Assembly (NCBI RefSeq): GCF_021130785.1
Contig: NC_060209.1
Coordinates: forward strand, 22,568,001 to 22,632,000
Length of the DNA stretch: 64,000 nucleotides
Origin: Homalodisca vitripennis
Lineage: Eukaryota; Arthropoda; Insecta; Hemiptera; Cicadellidae
Reading direction: 5' to 3'
This document shows positions 47,201 to 60,800 of this stretch, one piece after another (positions within the stretch are counted from its first letter, which is position 1; each line of letters opens with the position of its first letter). The position numbers and the translations under genes were made by a program. Under the pieces are notes generated by a model, which had not been told where the DNA came from, did no database searches, and saw nothing but the letters and a program-made list of their open reading frames with translations.

Positions 47201-47607
47201 AAAGCTTTTGATTTAAAACCAGATAATTATGGCCATTGAATCTCTATCCCACCAATTTATCTTTTGAGGATAAACTAATATTTTAGAAGAAATATTTTAT
47301 AACCAAGTGCTTAACACTCATTTTTTTGCACCAGACGTAATAAAGTTACAATTAAAATTATAAAAATGTGTTACCTGGGAATAATGCCTCTTCAGAAGAA
47401 CTCAAATGCTCCATTTCCAGAAGGTCTATGATTTTGCACAAACTAAGAAATCGTCTTGTTTGGAAGCCAACTGAGACATGTGGTACTCACACCACTTGGC
47501 TTCTGAAATTTTCTTATCCCACTTGGCCATTAACTGAAATCAGCTGATTGTTGAGATTGTTCTCACAATATCTTCTAGATAGCAGCACTTGTCACTATTT
47601 TCACTTA
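44237..47607 (-). mobile_element. DNA transposon carrying a DUF7869-type gene
   Basis: Inverted ends GACAAGTGGGATAAGT (left) and ACTTATCTCACTTGTC (right) enclose the DUF7869-like coding remnant. Inside each end lie further copies of CCACTTGGCTTCT and CCCACTTGGC, in the same orientation at both ends. No clear target duplication was found. About 3.4 kb, inserted upstream of SART1 beside viral helicase sequence. Inverted ends plus a catalytic-looking gene suggest a once autonomous element. Confidence 0.65.
44747..47419 (-). pseudogene. DUF7869-type (RNase H-like) protein, frameshifted
   Basis: Apparent first exon MEHLSSSEEALFPG (47419 to a GTAACA donor near 47372), then after a TTCCAG acceptor near 46663 DDGDDQDKTYEPESSES and a basic KRQRKEGMWKRKR. 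Then EYVHQCRYGCNDKFNDEQ, KLPDDKVDEVIGHIRSF, DTCNTCDLL, FDLQKTLPTP, YYCRQLWTYNL, SDNCGGQNKS, GHSFNECDRDFG, and WLKFRKDQPF. These blocks and their order occur in a family widespread in arthropod genomes. FDLQ and SDN are candidate metal-binding Asp positions. At least three frame changes (near 46250, 45560, 45160) and a probable gap after SDNCGGQN make it inactive. Confidence 0.7.
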
Positions 47608-47639
47608 TCTCACTTGTCTACCAAATTTTCTGTATCTTA

Positions 47640-48340
47640 AGCTGTGCATTCCTGTGCATTCCATTATATTATAATGACTGAGGTGCTTTTTGTATATCTG
47701 TTAAGAGGTACTCAATTCTTGCGTTGTTTCAGCAAATTCTGTAATTTTTTGGAAGCTCACTTCCAGGTCCTCTATTCTGTTCATGTACGGGATCTGGCTT
47801 CTGTTACCAATAAGCAAGATATCTTTAGCCTTGGAGATATTTGATGTGAATAGAATTTATCCTGCTTTCATTATTAGTGCTTCGTCAATAATAAACGTTT
47901 GTAGCAGTGTCCGTGTTTAATATGGTTAGATGAATTTATGATAAAGGAGTGGACTGTTCTGAAAGTGTCCTGTCCTGCTCGGGGTTGAGTTTCTTTTAGC
48001 CTTAGCCTAAAATCAGGGGCGGACTCCCATATTAGGAATAGAATAAAATCTTCAGTTTGACACATATTCAGTATAAAGGTGGTTTTACCGCAGCCAGAAA
48101 CTTCTTGTATGAGTTGGATATTTAGTTCAGTTTCTTTGGCGATGTCAATGTTTTAATACTGTTGTAGAGTATTAAGTCACTGAAGATTTGAGTATCATCT
48201 GAGGCTAGAACAAGTTTATTGGGATAAAGGTTATTTTGTAGTTGCTATATATTTGCTGTTTATCTCTTGTAAGTTGCACGACATTTCCTTTACATCGTGG
48301 AAACAATGATCTGCTGAATGACTAAATTCATCCTTATTCG
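47640..48340 (-). pseudogene. Endogenous viral element: helicase fragment of a virga/nege-like RNA virus
   Basis: The minus strand encodes a superfamily 1 helicase piece: Walker A SGCGKTTFIL, then DTFRTVHSFIIN, then in a shifted frame a Walker B-like IIDEAL and, after a stop, a LLIGNRSQIPYMNR stretch. The order matches helicases of plus-strand viruses of the Virgaviridae/negevirus sort. One frameshift and at least two stops make it non-functional. It ends near the right end of the DUF7869 transposon. Confidence 0.75.
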
Positions 48341-48555
48341 AGGTTGAGACATGGAATGCAAAACCAGAGGCAGGGATAACTATCGTATTGGCTAACAAAG
48401 GGCAGAAATATACTCAAATTTGCCTTTTCAGACAGGCTTCCGATTATAAATTCTCTTCCGATACAGCGTTTGGGGGGTTCTTGGCACATTAGACAGGCGG
48501 CCATACAGCGGGATTGGAGTAACCAATCCAACCAATAGGTTTCAGCGGGAAAGAT

Positions 48556-49929
<1,374 letters not shown>

Positions 49930-49935
49930 TTTATT
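49930..49935 (-). terminator. Polyadenylation signal of the CD36-family gene
   Basis: AATAAA on the minus strand, about 80 nt past the stop codon, the usual distance for a short 3' UTR. Confidence 0.5.
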
Positions 49936-50013
49936 CCCAGAAAAGATTGTCACCTATATTAATTTCAAAATTTAATTGTATAATGTTTACAAGAAATACA
50001 CATTCTACAGTTC

Positions 50014-50239
50014 TCATTCAAGCAAGGAAACAGATTCTGAAGTGTCTTGACAGCGGAGAACTATCCCCAGGAGAAGCAGGATGGCTCCCACGCCTCCGCT
50101 GATCAAGAGGATACACCAGCCTCCCCACTTTGAGAAGGGGTAGAGAGGATGCATCAGAGCTGCCAAGTCAGGAGTCAGGATAGCATACTGATCCAACCAG
50201 TACATTGGCATATAGATTCTACTTAAGTTACTGAAAAAA
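50014..50239 (-). CDS. CD36-family exon 10 (C-terminal anchor and stop)
   Basis: Acceptor GGTCAG. It encodes FFSNLSRIYMPMYWLDQYAI, a short linker, the hydrophobic helix WCILLISGGVGAILLLLGIVL and a 14-residue cytoplasmic tail, then TGA at 50014. Matches the last ectodomain strand and C-terminal membrane helix of CD36 proteins. Confidence 0.93.
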
Positions 50240-51824
50240 CTGACCACGACAAGAGTAGAATTAGTCCTTTATTCAACTTATGTTCGTTATTGAATTTAGT
50301 GTTACAACAACTAAGACACTCTTATTATGTTTAGTTAATAATACGTAAATAACAGTGTTATTGATATGTATTATGAAGATATTGTCAAGAAAGTGACAAT
50401 CGATCTTTGGCAGACCATGTTAAAGTTTGAATCATCACAAACACGATATGGTGTTGATATTCTGGTGACACGTTCATGTTTTAATACGTGTTCATTTCAT
50501 TTATGCTCACCAGTTGCGTAACTAAGGGAGGATGAGAGTGATAGAATCCCCTCAAAAGACATAAATATTAAAAAAAAAAATCATATTTATAACACCAATC
50601 CAACTTGCTTGAAATACAGCAGTTAAATATTACTCAACTGCTTATGAATTAGGCTTATGTAATTAAGTTTAGATTTATTCAGATTTATTCAGATTCATTC
50701 CATACCCCCAATGTGGTGTGCTCTTCAATCAGATTCATCCCCCAAAGCCAAGACTAGGTTACACCACTGATGCTCACTAATCCCTATCACACCTACGATT
50801 ATTCTCTAGCGTTATAAACAGTTGTAATAAAGTATTCAACACAATGTTCGTATCTCTTGTAGTCTTGGTAGGCCACTGGCAAGGAATACACTAAAAGTTC
50901 AAAATACTATAAATGATTGTTAAAATTACATTATAACTGTAAAATATAATTTTAAAATGTGTAGAAAGGCCGTGGCGTGTTCTTTCCCCTGTCACACTTC
51001 AACTACAACTGTACTGGTGCTACTTGCAGTAATTACTCTACATTGTTTATTGGTTATTAAGTAAAACACTGTGCACATAACGTAGATATGGTGGGAAGGG
51101 TTGATCCAGTTTGAATGTTTAGGTTAGCTTCAGTATAGATCATGAGATATAGTATCTCATCAGTTCTGTGACAGCGCCAGATTCCAGATGCTGCACTAAG
51201 AGGAAGGTGAAATGGATTTAAACTCAACATTTGCATTGAATCAACCCTTCCTACCATTACTCTTCGCTATAAGTAGAAGTAATTATGTATATTGATGGAT
51301 TTGATCTTCAAACGTAGCAAAATACTTGTAAATGAGTCTTGTATATTTGTCTTGAAGCAAATCGCATCTATACCTATACGTCAGGTTCCAGAAGCGGGAG
51401 GTGAAATGGAGCTACACTCAACATTTGGATTTAATCAACCCCTACGTTATGTGTAGAAAATTCGGTTGCTCTGTCATGCTTTGGGATTAAAGCATATCTA
51501 AAACATTGTAGTGCACTCAATTGTGCAGCTGGTGATAAAATGAGAATACCTCGATCTTCATCTAGATTACACTGGATAGCTGATGGGTAAACCAGACAGA
51601 GCTCTTATTCTTATATTCATAAAAAACGTATCTTATTAAAACTTACGTCATGTTTGGTATCGGTTCCATGAGCAAGTTTGTTTGTAACCTAACTCGTACA
51701 ACCAGTGGCACAGACGTAAGCTGCAAAATTGCACTTAGGTTAGGGTTTTTAAGTTAATATAAAACAAATCATTATTTTAACATCTAATGAATATAATGGC
51801 ATGGGATGTTATAATGAATCAAAT

Positions 51825-51889
<65 letters not shown>

Positions 51890-54800
51890 CAATAACATTG
51901 GTAAAAGCAAAATAATAAAAAAAAATTAACCAATAACAATTTAAACTTAATGTAAAAAAGTCTTCTATGGGGTATGAACAGTATTCTGTTAATTATTTTT
52001 AACATATCTTTTAAATGAATAAAGAGGAAGTTCTTTTATTTCTGTATGCAAAAAGTTAAAAAAAATCTAATACTGCTACCATAAAAACGTGAGTAAGACT
52101 AATTAATTTGAAGCGATTTCTGGTTTCATAGCTGTGTACTTTTGAATAATCCCTAATTCCCTGTCTATTCCTGTTCACAATGTCAAACACTGCAAGATAT
52201 AAGTAGAAAAACTGTTGGAATTCTATGCTTTAAAAATAGTGGTGAACAGTGTTCATAATTCCTGGCTCCAGACATGATTCGTAAAGCTCTTTTCTGCAGC
52301 AAAAATACGTGTGAGATTTCATGAGTGGTGCCCCCATACAATAGTGCAGTAAGAACTATGGCTATGTACATGGGCATAATATAAACTCTTTGATTTAATA
52401 TATTTTGGCATAATATTATTGATTTATAATATTCAATTATCAACATTGGGAATGCATTTTTTCATAAAAATACAATGTATATATTGTTTTTAACAGTTAA
52501 TGAAATCACAGACTGTATTTGATTTGGAAATCACAGATTTGAAATGGAATGATCTACAAATAGGCATTCCTTAGGGCCATCAATAAAACTATTCTGTATG
52601 TTATTATTTAGCAACTTTCAATGTTCATTTGATGTAAATTAGTACATTTTAAGATCCAAGTACTAGAATTATACTTTAAAAAATGTTTGGATATACTTGG
52701 TATTCTTTTATTTGATTATTACAGATTTTAAAAGTTTTTATTTATATTGTTTGTACTCACTGGGCTATTTGTACTCACATTAGCAAGTGACATGAAGAAC
52801 GAGTGTTTACTAGCGTTAGGTTCCAGTCCACTGATTGCCTCCAAGTAACTGGGATCTGCATGGAGGAAGTGGGGCAGGGAGACGAACAAGGGGGCTCGTT
52901 TACAGGCCGATATATCCCGCACACCTATAGACACAGCAACACCACTTCTCACTGGTTGGATATTTGTGGACTGCTTTATTATCTATAATCATACTTTTAT
53001 ATTTTATAACACTAAAACTAATATACACAGTATACCCAGCAGGGATCACTTCTGGCTGGTTTATACCTTCCAGTTGGACCCACCACTGGGAACAGCAAAA
53101 ACCGATGTGTCACTTCAATCTGGACAACCTTATGGATGTCCAGGTGCAGCACATCACTAACCGCAAATGTCGAGATTCTGGGGTTCATGGGCAATTCGAT
53201 AGTCTAGTCTACTGTGGGAGATGACTGTTGGAGTTGGTGGGTTTTGTTCCCTAACCTCAGAGGCTTTTGCTAGCCTCAACAAGAGTGTGCCACCCCCTGC
53301 CTACTTTGACTAGAGAGGCTGGTTCAGAGCTGGCCTCCCCTTCTTCCGGGGAGACATGAATTTGAGATGTAGTTCCCTAATTCTTCCTCATGGATCTCGA
53401 CAGGAGGCGACCCCTACACTAACCTTACCCATCCTGAATATCCTGTCACTCCGGAAGCACTGCAAAGGTTCTTACAGGAAGTGCAATTTATAAGCTTCTT
53501 GTCCTAAGAGAACAAAACACAGTATATCTAACAGCTAAAGAAAGAACCCCTATAACTTCTAGATTCAAACATGACAATAATACATACTGTATAATAGCAC
53601 TTATTTTAAGATATACTTGAATAATGAATTAATAAACGGAACAAAAGTTCACTGAGAAAATTTAAAAGTGATTTTAACCACAGAGTAACTTACAGCAAGG
53701 GTGACATATCTGCTTTATCACATGTTCATATTTTTGTACATTGGAGAGGATAAGTCGTATGCTCTCAAGTGGTAACAATGGTAACAATGAAGATATGAGT
53801 ACCAATCAGAGTTTTATAACTTGATAAGGTCCATCATCTTAAACAGCAAAATTTCATAATTCAAATCCGGACTTAAAGCATTATAAATAAAGAGATAGAG
53901 TTAGAGATTAATGTAAGGAAATCAGTCATTTACCAGAAGCAGGACATGTTTGGCGAGGACAATAACAAGTCTCATTGTTGCTGAACATGGACTCGGTGGC
54001 TCGGTACTGGACCCCAGGTATGTTGTTTAGTTCCACAAGTTTTTCGTAATCAAGGGTGTATACTCTGGAACAGAATAACTTAATGCAATGTAGTGTATGT
54101 AGTTTGCAAATCTAACTTATTAAGCTAAGCCCATACTAACCTACAAATGTGGCATTGAAGAGTGTGAACTAGATCCATTTAATGTGGATAGATGCAACCA
54201 ATTACCATTTATAAATCTAACTTATCAAACTAAGTCCATACTAAACCATAAATGTAGGTATTGAAGAGTTTTAACTGGATCTGTTGAAAGTAGATAGGTG
54301 CAACCACTTACCATATTTTGTAAATCTAACTTATAAAACTATGTCCAGACTAATTCACAAATGTCAGTATTGAAGAGTGGGAACTAGATCTGTTTGAATG
54401 GGGATAGGTGCAACCAGTTACCATTTCTAAATATAACTTATCAAACTAAGCCCATACTAACCCACAAATGTCAGTATTGAAGAGCGTGAACTGGGGCTGT
54501 TTGAATGTGGAGAGAGGCAACACATTACCAATCGTTGATTTGACCTGTCCACAATCTCCCGGGTAACAGCCTGTGCTAGAAACATCATTTTACAGTAGTG
54601 TAGGTACAATTTATTTAACATTTAGATTAAACTTAATTTTTTAACAAACTGATGGTATCAGTATCCATTTTATTTATTTCCAAATATAATGACTGTGTGT
54701 ACCTCTTGTGGTACATTTATTAGTGATGTAAATAGGATGTCTATACTCCTAGGGCAACTTATTACAAACAGAAGTACTTGATGTTTATTATATATTCATA

Positions 54801-57800
54801 CAGTTTGTTTAACAGTAAATCCTGATTTGATTTTTGATAAGTTGATAAATGAATTTTCTACATCAGCTGCTGTCAGCTTCACTTTATTTAACATAATACG
54901 TTTTTATTTGTTAAAATAAAGGGCAGTGGAACAAAATATGATGTCTGTTCATTGCCATTCATCTCACAACTATGCTCATCTCCCGGCATTTTTAACTATT
55001 GTACATCTAGTACTTTGTGAAATAAGAAAGTAAAGCAATGTATTGGTAGCTATTACTAATCAAACATGTTACTCACCGTATTTTAAAAAAAATTGTATAC
55101 CAAGAGCTACACATGGGTTTGCACACAATTTCCTGATAAACAACAGGGATGTCATTTAAATGAAATAGCAAACACATTCCTGTGATAATTGGTGACCACT
55201 GGAATATACTTCAATCTCCTGATCCATTTTTTCTGCAGTTAGAAAGTGAAATAATTTTCATAAGTACAAACGAGATGTCAATACATTTCTCTACACCGTT
55301 CTAAGATATTTGATAGAATAGCTCCAATGATTTTAGTAGTGCCTGGTCCTTCCATTTTTGTTCCTTCAACTAATGTAGATATGCTTTCCTACAATGATAA
55401 AGGAAAAATAATTTTGAATATCCAAAAAATACACTAATTTGAGTTCATCACTGCTGCTATCTACAGTAAAAGCCAGATAGTACAACTGTCATATCTATTT
55501 GCAGCCCACTACAGCAGATGATGTTTCGTTCATGTAAATACAAAATTCTGGAATATGTATTTTATAATAATTTGTATTTTTGGATTAAAATATGTGTACA
55601 CTTTTTTATGATATCCGAGCAAAATCCATGACCAATTTCACTTAAACATGCCCAATAGATTTTTTGTGGAGGAGTATCAAACATAAAAATATACAAACTT
55701 CTAAACAGTATACTTCACAAACTTTTGCATTTATAATATTAATTCGGTACGTTTTTGAAATTATTGAGTCCTTCAAACTATATTGTTAGCATATTAAATA
55801 ATACCTTGTTTCATAGTTCCAACTAGTAAGTAGACCAAGCCTCTCGATGTCTTTCTGCCCAGTGTACATTGTGATCACTCCGTCAAATGTAGAAGACATA
55901 TTACGCTAAAATATAATTTAAATGTTATTGTTTACAACCGATTTTATACTAAATAATTGTACTTAATGATATATTTTTATTTCAGTGTTAATGACCTAAC
56001 TTAAAATATGTTCTACCTATACAAAACTTGATGGAACAAAAATAGACGTTGAAGACAGTTACATACAACACTGCTGAGCCTACCATATATCTACAGATGG
56101 AGGAATTTAGCTACGCGCGGAACCCAAATACAGTACTACCCTTTCAACAAATAAACGCTATCTGTGTGGCGGGTTGCATTTACGTGCTAGCCACTGAGAT
56201 GAAGGCGCAATAATATTTTTAACATCAGTTTAAACTCACGATTTCAATTTGCCGATTAGCATCGACAAATAAGTTATTTTTTAAAACACGATAACAAGAC
56301 TATAACAATTTAGTAAAAAAAAGTACATGTCCTTATTATTGCTATTATTTGAATTTCTATAATTATTTCATTTTTAATGAATTCAATAATATTTAGTTAA
56401 TTAAAATACTGGAATAAATATAATTTTATAACAACAAATGTAATCTACAACGTTTTTCATTGGAGTTCTTTAATCCCATTACATTCTTATCGAGTCATCT
56501 AATTAAGTAACTGCTTTATGTCGTCGGCTTTTTTGTGTAGTAAAACTTGCCTTGCACTGATTACTAACCATCAATTTTTAAGCTCACCGTTTATTTCAGT
56601 CACACTCGTTGCTGGAGTAGTTCTTTGATAACCCTTCGATAATGGAATATTAACGGTTTGATGGTCTGTCTCTTCCTTCATAAATTTATAAACATTACTG
56701 TACTTTACCTTTGAATTTCGACTTTAACTCGTCAGCCAATATCAGTAAAAACAAAGCTCCAGCAACTACCACACACAGCACCGTCACAAAATTGTGCCTA
56801 TTTAAGTATATACTTATTATTAAATCAAATTTCCAAATTTATGGTAACTATTACAAGGCAGCCAACTCTTTTGTATTTGTGTTTATCAATACTTTTTTAA
56901 TGCATGTGGTTTAAATAATAAATTGATAACTACCAAAGTAGCAATATAATTAATAATTCTAATAATGCTACGATAATATTTAAATAATTACAAACGTTTG
57001 AATTTCTAACCAATTAAATTTTTTTAGCCTAATAGACAAAAAATACAACAATAACAACGATCAAAACAGTATGATCAATAATGTTATCTAAACAAAATTT
57101 TTCTAATTAAGGAAAATTTGTAGTCAAATTATTTATTGTAATTACAAATTAAATACATAATGGTATTTTATTCTGAAACTTAAGTAAAATTATTCATTTT
57201 GTAGCATGTGCAATGTTTTTAGAAATGAATGAAAAGTGATTGACTGGCGAAGGGTGCATTCTTCCCAATGCTCCACTTGTGAGCTCCACACAGTAGAGAA
57301 ATGTGTGTGACACTACTACGATTAATTGGTTACCTGTTTCACAGCATATCTCAGCAGCTGGCAGACAAGAACACTATAGGCTACAGAATACTAAGTTAGT
57401 ATGAGAATACGGTCACCTTGAAACAATACAAAAAGTTACTTGTTCCACAAAAACACATAGTTAGGTTGGATTCATGATTACAACAGAATACAGTAAACAG
57501 TAATAGTTGTTATTCTTTATACAGTTGTGTATTTCTATGAATGAATAATGATTGAATCTTGAATATTTAAGAAAAACAATTATTGTATAGTACACACAAG
57601 TAAAGTTTGTTTGAATTCATAGTAGAAATATATTACTTGCAAATGGTGGTATGTTTTCTTTATTGATGAAATATTAACATTGATTTTTATTGAAAAATCT
57701 GACACTGCTGTCTAAAAATGCTTGAACAATGCAGTACAGGTACATGTTACTTGTAACAAAACACAAGTTTGTTCAATCTTTCAGAAACATTTGCTTTCTA

Positions 57801-60800
57801 AAAACAATTTTTATTCAAATGAAGCAATAAATTCACAAAAACATCACTTAGGATGACAGTTGTAAAATAAATTGTGTTAAATATTTTAAGACACTCAGAT
57901 AAAAGTTTAATAACACTTTAAACAACTAATTTTCTTACATATAAATAAGTTAACTTAGTTTTAATTTCCAAACAATTTTTCAGGAAGGCAATTTTTAGTC
58001 TCTTACTAATTTTGGTAGAGTAAAAAAATAAGAAAACTAAGAGAAACATAAGATTGAAGTTTAAATCTAACAATAAAACTGTTTACATGTAAAATGAAAA
58101 ACCAGATTAAAACACGACTTTTTAACAATTTGGTGCTTTATGTATTTTAAGCTAAACCAACTAATTATAAACCACAAAATGCATTAAAAAAATAATTAAA
58201 ATTAAATTAGACAGAAATAAAACATCTGACAAACATATAATTAAGATATGTACATAATATTTACATGTATCTGAGATACATACGTATCTGAAATACACAT
58301 TAATTTTACTTAATTAGAAAACAGTACTAAACTTAATTCTATCACATTTTATTTCTAAAATTTTTTTTAACTACAATGCCAGCATCTTTTAGTACCATCC
58401 AAAACTATCATAGTCGGGAAAATCTGTACAATACTTTTGTAAGTCAGCGTTCTGCAAGAGAGTATAGCTGTAGCCATTAAAGATGAGATCTTTCTCACTC
58501 TTGGATACAATAAAACTACAATGCCAGTACCTGATAGTACCATCCGAATCTGTCATAGTCAGGGAAGTCTGGGAGATACTTTCGCAAGTCAGTGTTCTGC
58601 AAGAGAGCATCGCTGTAGCCATTAAAGATGAGATCTTTCTCACTCTTGGATACAATAAAACTACAATGCCAGTACCTGATAGTACCATCCGAATCTGTCA
58701 TAGTCAGGGAAGTCTGGGAGATACTTTCGCAAGTCAGTGTTCTGCAAGAGAGCATCGCTGTAGCCATTAAAGATGAGATCTTTCTCACTCTTGGATACAA
58801 TAAAACTACAATGCCAGTACCTGATAGTACCATCCGAATCTGTCATAGTCAGGGAAGTCTGGGAGATACTTTCGCAAGTCAGTGTTCTGCAAGAGAGCAT
58901 CGCTGTAGCCATTAAAGATGAGATCTTTCTCACTCTTGGATACAATAAAACTACAATGCCAGTACCTGATAGTACCATCCGAATCTGTCATAGTCAGGGA
59001 AGTCTGGGAGATACTTTCGCAAGTCAGCGTTCTGCAAGAGAGCATCGCTGTAGCCATTAAAGATGAGATCTTCCACACTCTTGGAGACAATAAGACTCCC
59101 TTCCTTCTTGAATATGTTGTCCACAGATTCTGTAAGGTTTCCCAGATTGTGACATCTTGAGCCAAGAATCTGCAAATGGCTATGTTTGAGTCAGAATTGA
59201 CCAAAGGTTGACTTAATATTGAAGAATGTATAGAGTGTTCCTCCATTTTCAACATTATCATAATTAGAGGAAATTAAACTTAATGTATCTATTACAGGGC
59301 TTTCCTTTTTATCACTTTTAACATTTTAGGTCATGAGGAATCAAGGGAGATGTGAGACAACTCAAAATCGTTAAATATGACACATAATCAAAATGAAGTA
59401 ATTTTAAAGGCAAGAAATTTTAAATAAGACTATATAAGAAATTTTATATAATGATATCTGGAGCATTTTCAAAAAACACACAAACTCTTGCCATAAAAAG
59501 TTCTTAATGTTTGATATAAAGTGAAGAACACTATTTAAAAAAGCATGTCAAAAATGAAAATAAATTGAAGGTAGTAAATCCTTGCTTATTCTACAAGTTG
59601 TTTGTACAGTTAAAATACTTTGCATTGTAAATGATAAAACACAACAATTATCATAACTTATGTGTGTCTTACCAACTTCTTGTAAATCATTGTAAATATG
59701 TTAACTAAAAACATTCAAAGAATTTTTCATTCATCAATTTTAAAATGTGCTAATGATTTGGACAAATAAATTTACTGATAGCTGCCAATTTTTTGGGTCG
59801 AACTTTCTCAAATTCTTAACATTGTCACAATACTTACACCTGTTATTTCTACCTCAAGCCTTCCATGAAACCTCAATGTGTTCAACTAAACATTTAACGA
59901 GATTGAATAAAATTCAATCTCAGCATTACTACTTTATCTTCCATGTATTGCATTCTCAGAATGTATGTTGTAAGTTTTTCACATAGATGTACAGTCTACG
60001 GACATACCATGGCAACAGTGTTGAGGTTGGTAACAATGTCAGAAAGAGAGCCAGACGACATGTTTGGCATAAAATGCCACTCGTTGCGATTCAAGAATGT
60101 GATGGTGCTGTTGTCGTTCCACACTATGTTCCGCTTGGAGTGGTGCTCACTGTAACGAAGCAGATTCATGGTTATATTTCTAAACTGAAATGAACATTAA
60201 CACATTAACATTGCTTCGTGATCTTAACAAATCTTAGTAACATTTCACTGCTGGCCTATACTGAATGATCTTGAGACTGTAATGAAGTTACACACCCTAA
60301 GGTGTCTGCCACAGTCAACGTCTGCAGATTCATAAAACAAACTTCTCTTGTGGACAGCTGCTGGATCCTCCCTAACTCAAATTATGAATATGCCACTGGA
60401 TTTCATATCTACCATTTTTTAATAAAAGTTATATTCAGTTTTTATGAGTACATAGAAATTCTTGTTAATAGTGTGATCCATTTATATACAAAATAGAGAT
60501 CAGATAACAGAGAGCTTTTGTTTACATAAAAATACTCATATGAGTTATATTTATCAAAATTTCTTTGTTCTGGTGATCACTCATCAGATTTCTAAAAAGA
60601 ATCTTACAGAAATGGGAAAAGTACCTAAGATCATTTTTTCTACTTCAATTTAACATATAAAAAAGTATGTACCTGAAGACATAAGGTCCCATCTCAGTGA
60701 AAGCAGGTTTTTCAGGACCATGGAGGGATTGATCAGGGTTCGTCCAGTTGAAAAGAACAACGTTCATGTACATCGGCAGCGGGGTCTCCCTCCACATGTT

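Noticed and set aside
54520..54535. Donor GTAATG after KSTI as the end of CD36-family exon 6
   Set aside because: It breaks the phase with exon 7 and omits the residues before the conserved Cys; reading on to 54462 fixes both.
58483..59060. Plus-strand repeated frames (RSFSLLDTIKLQCQYLI) across the 145-bp array
   Set aside because: They are antisense to exon 4 and its copies and have no family similarity.
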